Shown here one piece after another: positions 5,745-7,853 of a stretch of 7,853 nucleotides of DNA; within the stretch, counting starts at the first letter, position 1; the number at the start of each line of letters is the position of its first letter. The position numbers and the translations under genes were made by a program. The stretch is from an uncultured Porphyromonadaceae bacterium (GTDB taxonomy: Bacteria > Bacteroidota > Bacteroidia > Bacteroidales > Muribaculaceae). The stretch lies in NCBI GenBank assembly GCA_947174225.1, contig CAMWIF010000112.1:1-7853 (forward strand), written 5' to 3'. Below the pieces are notes generated by a model that saw nothing but the letters and a program-made list of their open reading frames with translations, had not been told where the DNA came from and ran no database searches.

Positions 5745-7123
5745 AACAACTGACTCTTAAGGCTCCGTTCTCGCTCAGCGGAAAGGGGCTCCACTCCGGA
5801 ATGAACATCACGGCAACGTTCAATCCGGCTCCCGACAACTACGGATATAAGTTTAAGCGGGTTGACCTTGAAGGACAGCCTGTGGTGGATGCACTCGCTG
5901 AAAATGTGGTGGACACCACACGTGGCACCGTGATAGGTAAAAACGATGTCAAGATTAGCACTATAGAGCACGCTATGGCAGCCCTCTATGCAGCGGGAGT
6001 TGACAATTGCCTTATAGAAGTGAACGGTCCTGAGATGCCTATACTTGACGGCAGTGCTATCGAGTATGTGAAAAAACTTGATGAGGTAGGTCTTGTAGAG
6101 CAGAAAGCTGACAAGGATTTCTATGTAATTAAGGAGAAGATGCGTTTCAAGGATGAGGAGACCGGCTCAACTGTCACTATCTATCCCGACGACCACTTCA
6201 GTGTGGAGGTGATGGTGGAATATAATTCCAAGGTGCTTCCCAACCAGTTTGCAATGATTGATGACATTGCCGATTTCAGCCAGGAAGTTGCAAGTGCGCG
6301 CACGTTTGTGTTTGTGCGCGAGATAGAGCAGCTGTTGAAATATGGACTGATTAAGGGTGGCGATCTTGAGAATGCCATCGTTATCTATGACGAGCCTATC
6401 GAACAGTCTAAGATAGATGAGATCTGTGATCTCGTGGGCGTGGAGCATATGCATCTTTCTCATCTCGGCTATATCAACCCCACTCCTTTGAAATGGGATA
6501 ACGAACCTGCACGCCACAAACTTATGGATGTGATAGGCGACATTGCCCTTATCGGCCGTCCTCTGAAGGGACGTGTGGTGGCAGTACGTCCCGGTCATAG
6601 CATCAATAACAAGTTTACACGTATGGTGCGCAAGCAGGTAAGACATACCGAGATTCAGTCGCCTTACTATAATCCTAACATAGAACCGGTGATCGACATA
6701 AACGGTATCCGTAAGCTCCTGCCGCATCGCTATCCTTTCCTTCTTATAGATAAGATTATAGAGATAGATAAGCAGCATTGTGTAGCTGTCAAGAATGTGA
6801 CAGTGAATGAGCCTTTCTTTACGGGTCACTTCCCCTCTGAGCCTGTTATGCCCGGTGTGCTTCAGGTAGAGGCAATGGCTCAGGCAGCCGGTGTGCTTGT
6901 GTTGAATTATCTTGAGGAGCCGGAGAAGTACAGCACATATTTCCTTAAGATAGATAATGTTAAATTCCGTCAGAAAGTGGTGCCGGGTGCGACTCTGCTT
7001 TTGAATGTCAGCCTTATGACGGAAATACGTCGCGGTTGTGCCGTAGTAAAGGGCTATGCTTTCGTAGGCGATAAGATTGCGTGTGAAGCTGAGTTTATGG
7101 CTCAGATAATCAAAAACAAATAA
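5741..7123 (+). CDS. lpxC/fabZ: bifunctional UDP-3-O-acyl-N-acetylglucosamine deacetylase / 3-hydroxyacyl-ACP dehydratase (LpxC-FabZ fusion)
   Basis: A 460 aa fusion typical of Bacteroidetes. Residues 1-305 are LpxC, the zinc amidase that commits precursors to lipid A. E76 and H77 (in STIEHAMAA), H259, D263 and D267 (in HKLMDVIGD) and H286 (in RPGHS) match E. coli E78, H79, H238, D242, D246 and H265 in order and local spacing. Residues from about 315 to 460 are FabZ, which dehydrates 3-hydroxyacyl-ACP in fatty acid elongation. H363 in GHFPSEPVMPG and E377 in QVEAMAQAA are 14 residues apart, as are the E. coli catalytic pair H54/E68. Compared with E. coli LpxC, about 24 extra residues lie between GG (206-207) and H259. 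The fusion joins two enzymes drawing on the 3-hydroxyacyl-ACP pool, which may help balance membrane and lipid A supply. The start overlaps lpxD by 4 nt. Confidence 0.96.
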   Translation: MKQLTLKAPFSLSGKGLHSGMNITATFNPAPDNYGYKFKRVDLEGQPVVDALAENVVDTTRGTVIGKNDVKISTIEHAMAALYAAGVDNCLIEVNGPEMPILDGSAIEYVKKLDEVGLVEQKADKDFYVIKEKMRFKDEETGSTVTIYPDDHFSVEVMVEYNSKVLPNQFAMIDDIADFSQEVASARTFVFVREIEQLLKYGLIKGGDLENAIVIYDEPIEQSKIDEICDLVGVEHMHLSHLGYINPTPLKWDNEPARHKLMDVIGDIALIGRPLKGRVVAVRPGHSINNKFTRMVRKQVRHTEIQSPYYNPNIEPVIDINGIRKLLPHRYPFLLIDKIIEIDKQHCVAVKNVTVNEPFFTGHFPSEPVMPGVLQVEAMAQAAGVLVLNYLEEPEKYSTYFLKIDNVKFRQKVVPGATLLLNVSLMTEIRRGCAVVKGYAFVGDKIACEAEFMAQIIKNK

Positions 7124-7143
7124 CCTCTCCTCCGGAACAAATT

Positions 7144-7853
7144 ATGAGTAATATGTTTTACGTCCACCCGGACGCAAAAATCGGGAATAATGTCAACATT
7201 GGCAATTTCACCAACATATATGATGATGTTGAGATTGGCGATAATTGTGAGATTGCAGGGAATGTGACCATTTATCCCGGCGCACGCATCGGATCGGGCG
7301 TTAAGATTTTCCCCGGGGCAGTCATTGCGGCTATTCCTCAGGATCTCAAGTTCAAGGGAGAGACTACGTATGCCTACATAGGCGACGGCACGACTTTACG
7401 TGAATGTGTCACTGTTAACCGTGGTACTGCTTCAAAGGGTAAGACCGTAGTCGGTGAGAACTGCCTTATAATGGCTTATAACCATGTGGCACATGACTGC
7501 AAGATTGGTAATAGGGTAATAATGTCGAACGCTTGTCAGCTGGCGGGTGAAGTTATTGTAGATGATTTCGCAGTGATAGGTGGCGGCAGCCTTGTGCATC
7601 AGTTCTGCCATTTGGGCAGAAATATTATGTTGCAGGGTGGTGCTTTGGTAAATAAGGATATTCCTCCCTATGTCAAAGCAGCCCGCGAACCGATATCTTA
7701 TGTGGGACTTAATTCTGTGGGTCTGCACCGCAACGGATTCAGCAATGAAGATATTCAGGCCATTGCCGAGATTTACCGGGTGCTTTACCTGAGCGACCGT
7801 AACGTTACGAATGCAGTTCGTCTTATTGAGCAGACGCTTCCGCAGTCGAAGTA
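7144..7853 (+). CDS. lpxA: UDP-N-acetylglucosamine O-acyltransferase, 3' end cut by the window edge
   Basis: First enzyme of lipid A synthesis: it moves a 3-hydroxyacyl chain from ACP to UDP-GlcNAc. The open frame gives 236 codons without a stop before the edge; the family is usually about 255-262 aa, so roughly 20-25 residues are missing. I read a left-handed beta-helix of hexapeptide repeats (about 5-175) and the start of the C-terminal helical domain (about 190-236). The catalytic H117 in HVAHDCKIGNR and H152 in VHQFCHLG are 35 residues apart, as are E. coli H125 and H160. By alignment through HQFC, the position of the E. coli acyl-chain ruler (G173) is G165. It lies 20 nt after the lpxC/fabZ stop, so is very probably co-transcribed. 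The second Met at 7153 is an alternative start. Confidence 0.95.
   Translation, partial: MSNMFYVHPDAKIGNNVNIGNFTNIYDDVEIGDNCEIAGNVTIYPGARIGSGVKIFPGAVIAAIPQDLKFKGETTYAYIGDGTTLRECVTVNRGTASKGKTVVGENCLIMAYNHVAHDCKIGNRVIMSNACQLAGEVIVDDFAVIGGGSLVHQFCHLGRNIMLQGGALVNKDIPPYVKAAREPISYVGLNSVGLHRNGFSNEDIQAIAEIYRVLYLSDRNVTNAVRLIEQTLPQSK

Noticed and set aside
6167..6829. Minus-strand open frame (220 codons) opposite lpxC/fabZ
   Set aside because: Antisense to the well-supported fusion gene, with a His/Tyr/Ile-rich sequence typical of a complementary-strand frame and no family motif.
5741..7123. LpxC-FabZ fusion as a novel gene fusion
   Set aside because: This fusion is well known in Bacteroidetes. Both domains keep their catalytic residues, so it is neither an assembly artefact nor new.
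1..7853. CRISPR arrays, tRNA or rRNA genes, insertion sequences, phage or defence genes
   Set aside because: I saw no spaced direct repeats of CRISPR type, no tRNA-like cloverleaf, no transposase and no recombinase. Apart from three short stretches (1-200, 4525-4736, 7124-7143) and small operon spacers, the window is filled by housekeeping genes.

Overview
The window reads as chromosomal DNA from a Bacteroidales bacterium. Three things point there: an LpxC-FabZ fusion protein, a succinate-to-propionate type Na+-translocating decarboxylase operon with methylmalonyl-CoA epimerase as its first gene, and a divergent promoter matching the Bacteroidetes TTG / TAnnTTTG consensus. No start codon has a convincing Shine-Dalgarno sequence, which also fits. 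Moderate GC content would suit a Muribaculaceae-like gut member, but family level is a guess.

Layout. Positions 1-200 hold no gene: a probable terminator facing right (for a gene beyond the left edge) and a small set of 18-19 bp tandem repeats with a complementary arm, in the 3' region of the leftward operon. Positions 201-4524 are a five-gene minus-strand operon, in transcription order: methylmalonyl-CoA epimerase (mce), the carboxyltransferase alpha subunit (mmdA), a membrane-anchored OadG-like small subunit, a biotin carrier protein, and the Na+-pumping beta subunit. Spacers are only 21-31 nt. Positions 4525-4736 are a divergent control region with a good Bacteroidetes-type promoter for mce, a weak one for lpxD, and a perfect 7 bp dyad between them. 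Positions 4737-7853 are a plus-strand lipid A/fatty acid cluster, lpxD - lpxC/fabZ - lpxA, with lpxA cut by the right edge.

How the genes work together. The leftward operon interconverts (R)- and (S)-methylmalonyl-CoA and decarboxylates the latter to propionyl-CoA. CO2 passes through biotin, and the energy is kept as a Na+ gradient. No biotin carboxylase gene is present, which argues for decarboxylation rather than ATP-driven carboxylation. The rightward cluster carries early lipid A steps (LpxA acyl transfer, LpxC deacetylation, LpxD second acyl transfer) plus FabZ, the dehydratase that competes for the same 3-hydroxyacyl-ACP pool.

Most of the window is well-known biology. I see no evidence for a wholly new system. 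The points worth a second look are a roughly 24-residue His-containing insertion next to the LpxC zinc site, an enlarged OadG-like subunit with a signal peptide and a His-rich tail, the tandem repeats plus complementary arm after the decarboxylase operon, and the dyad in the divergent promoter region.
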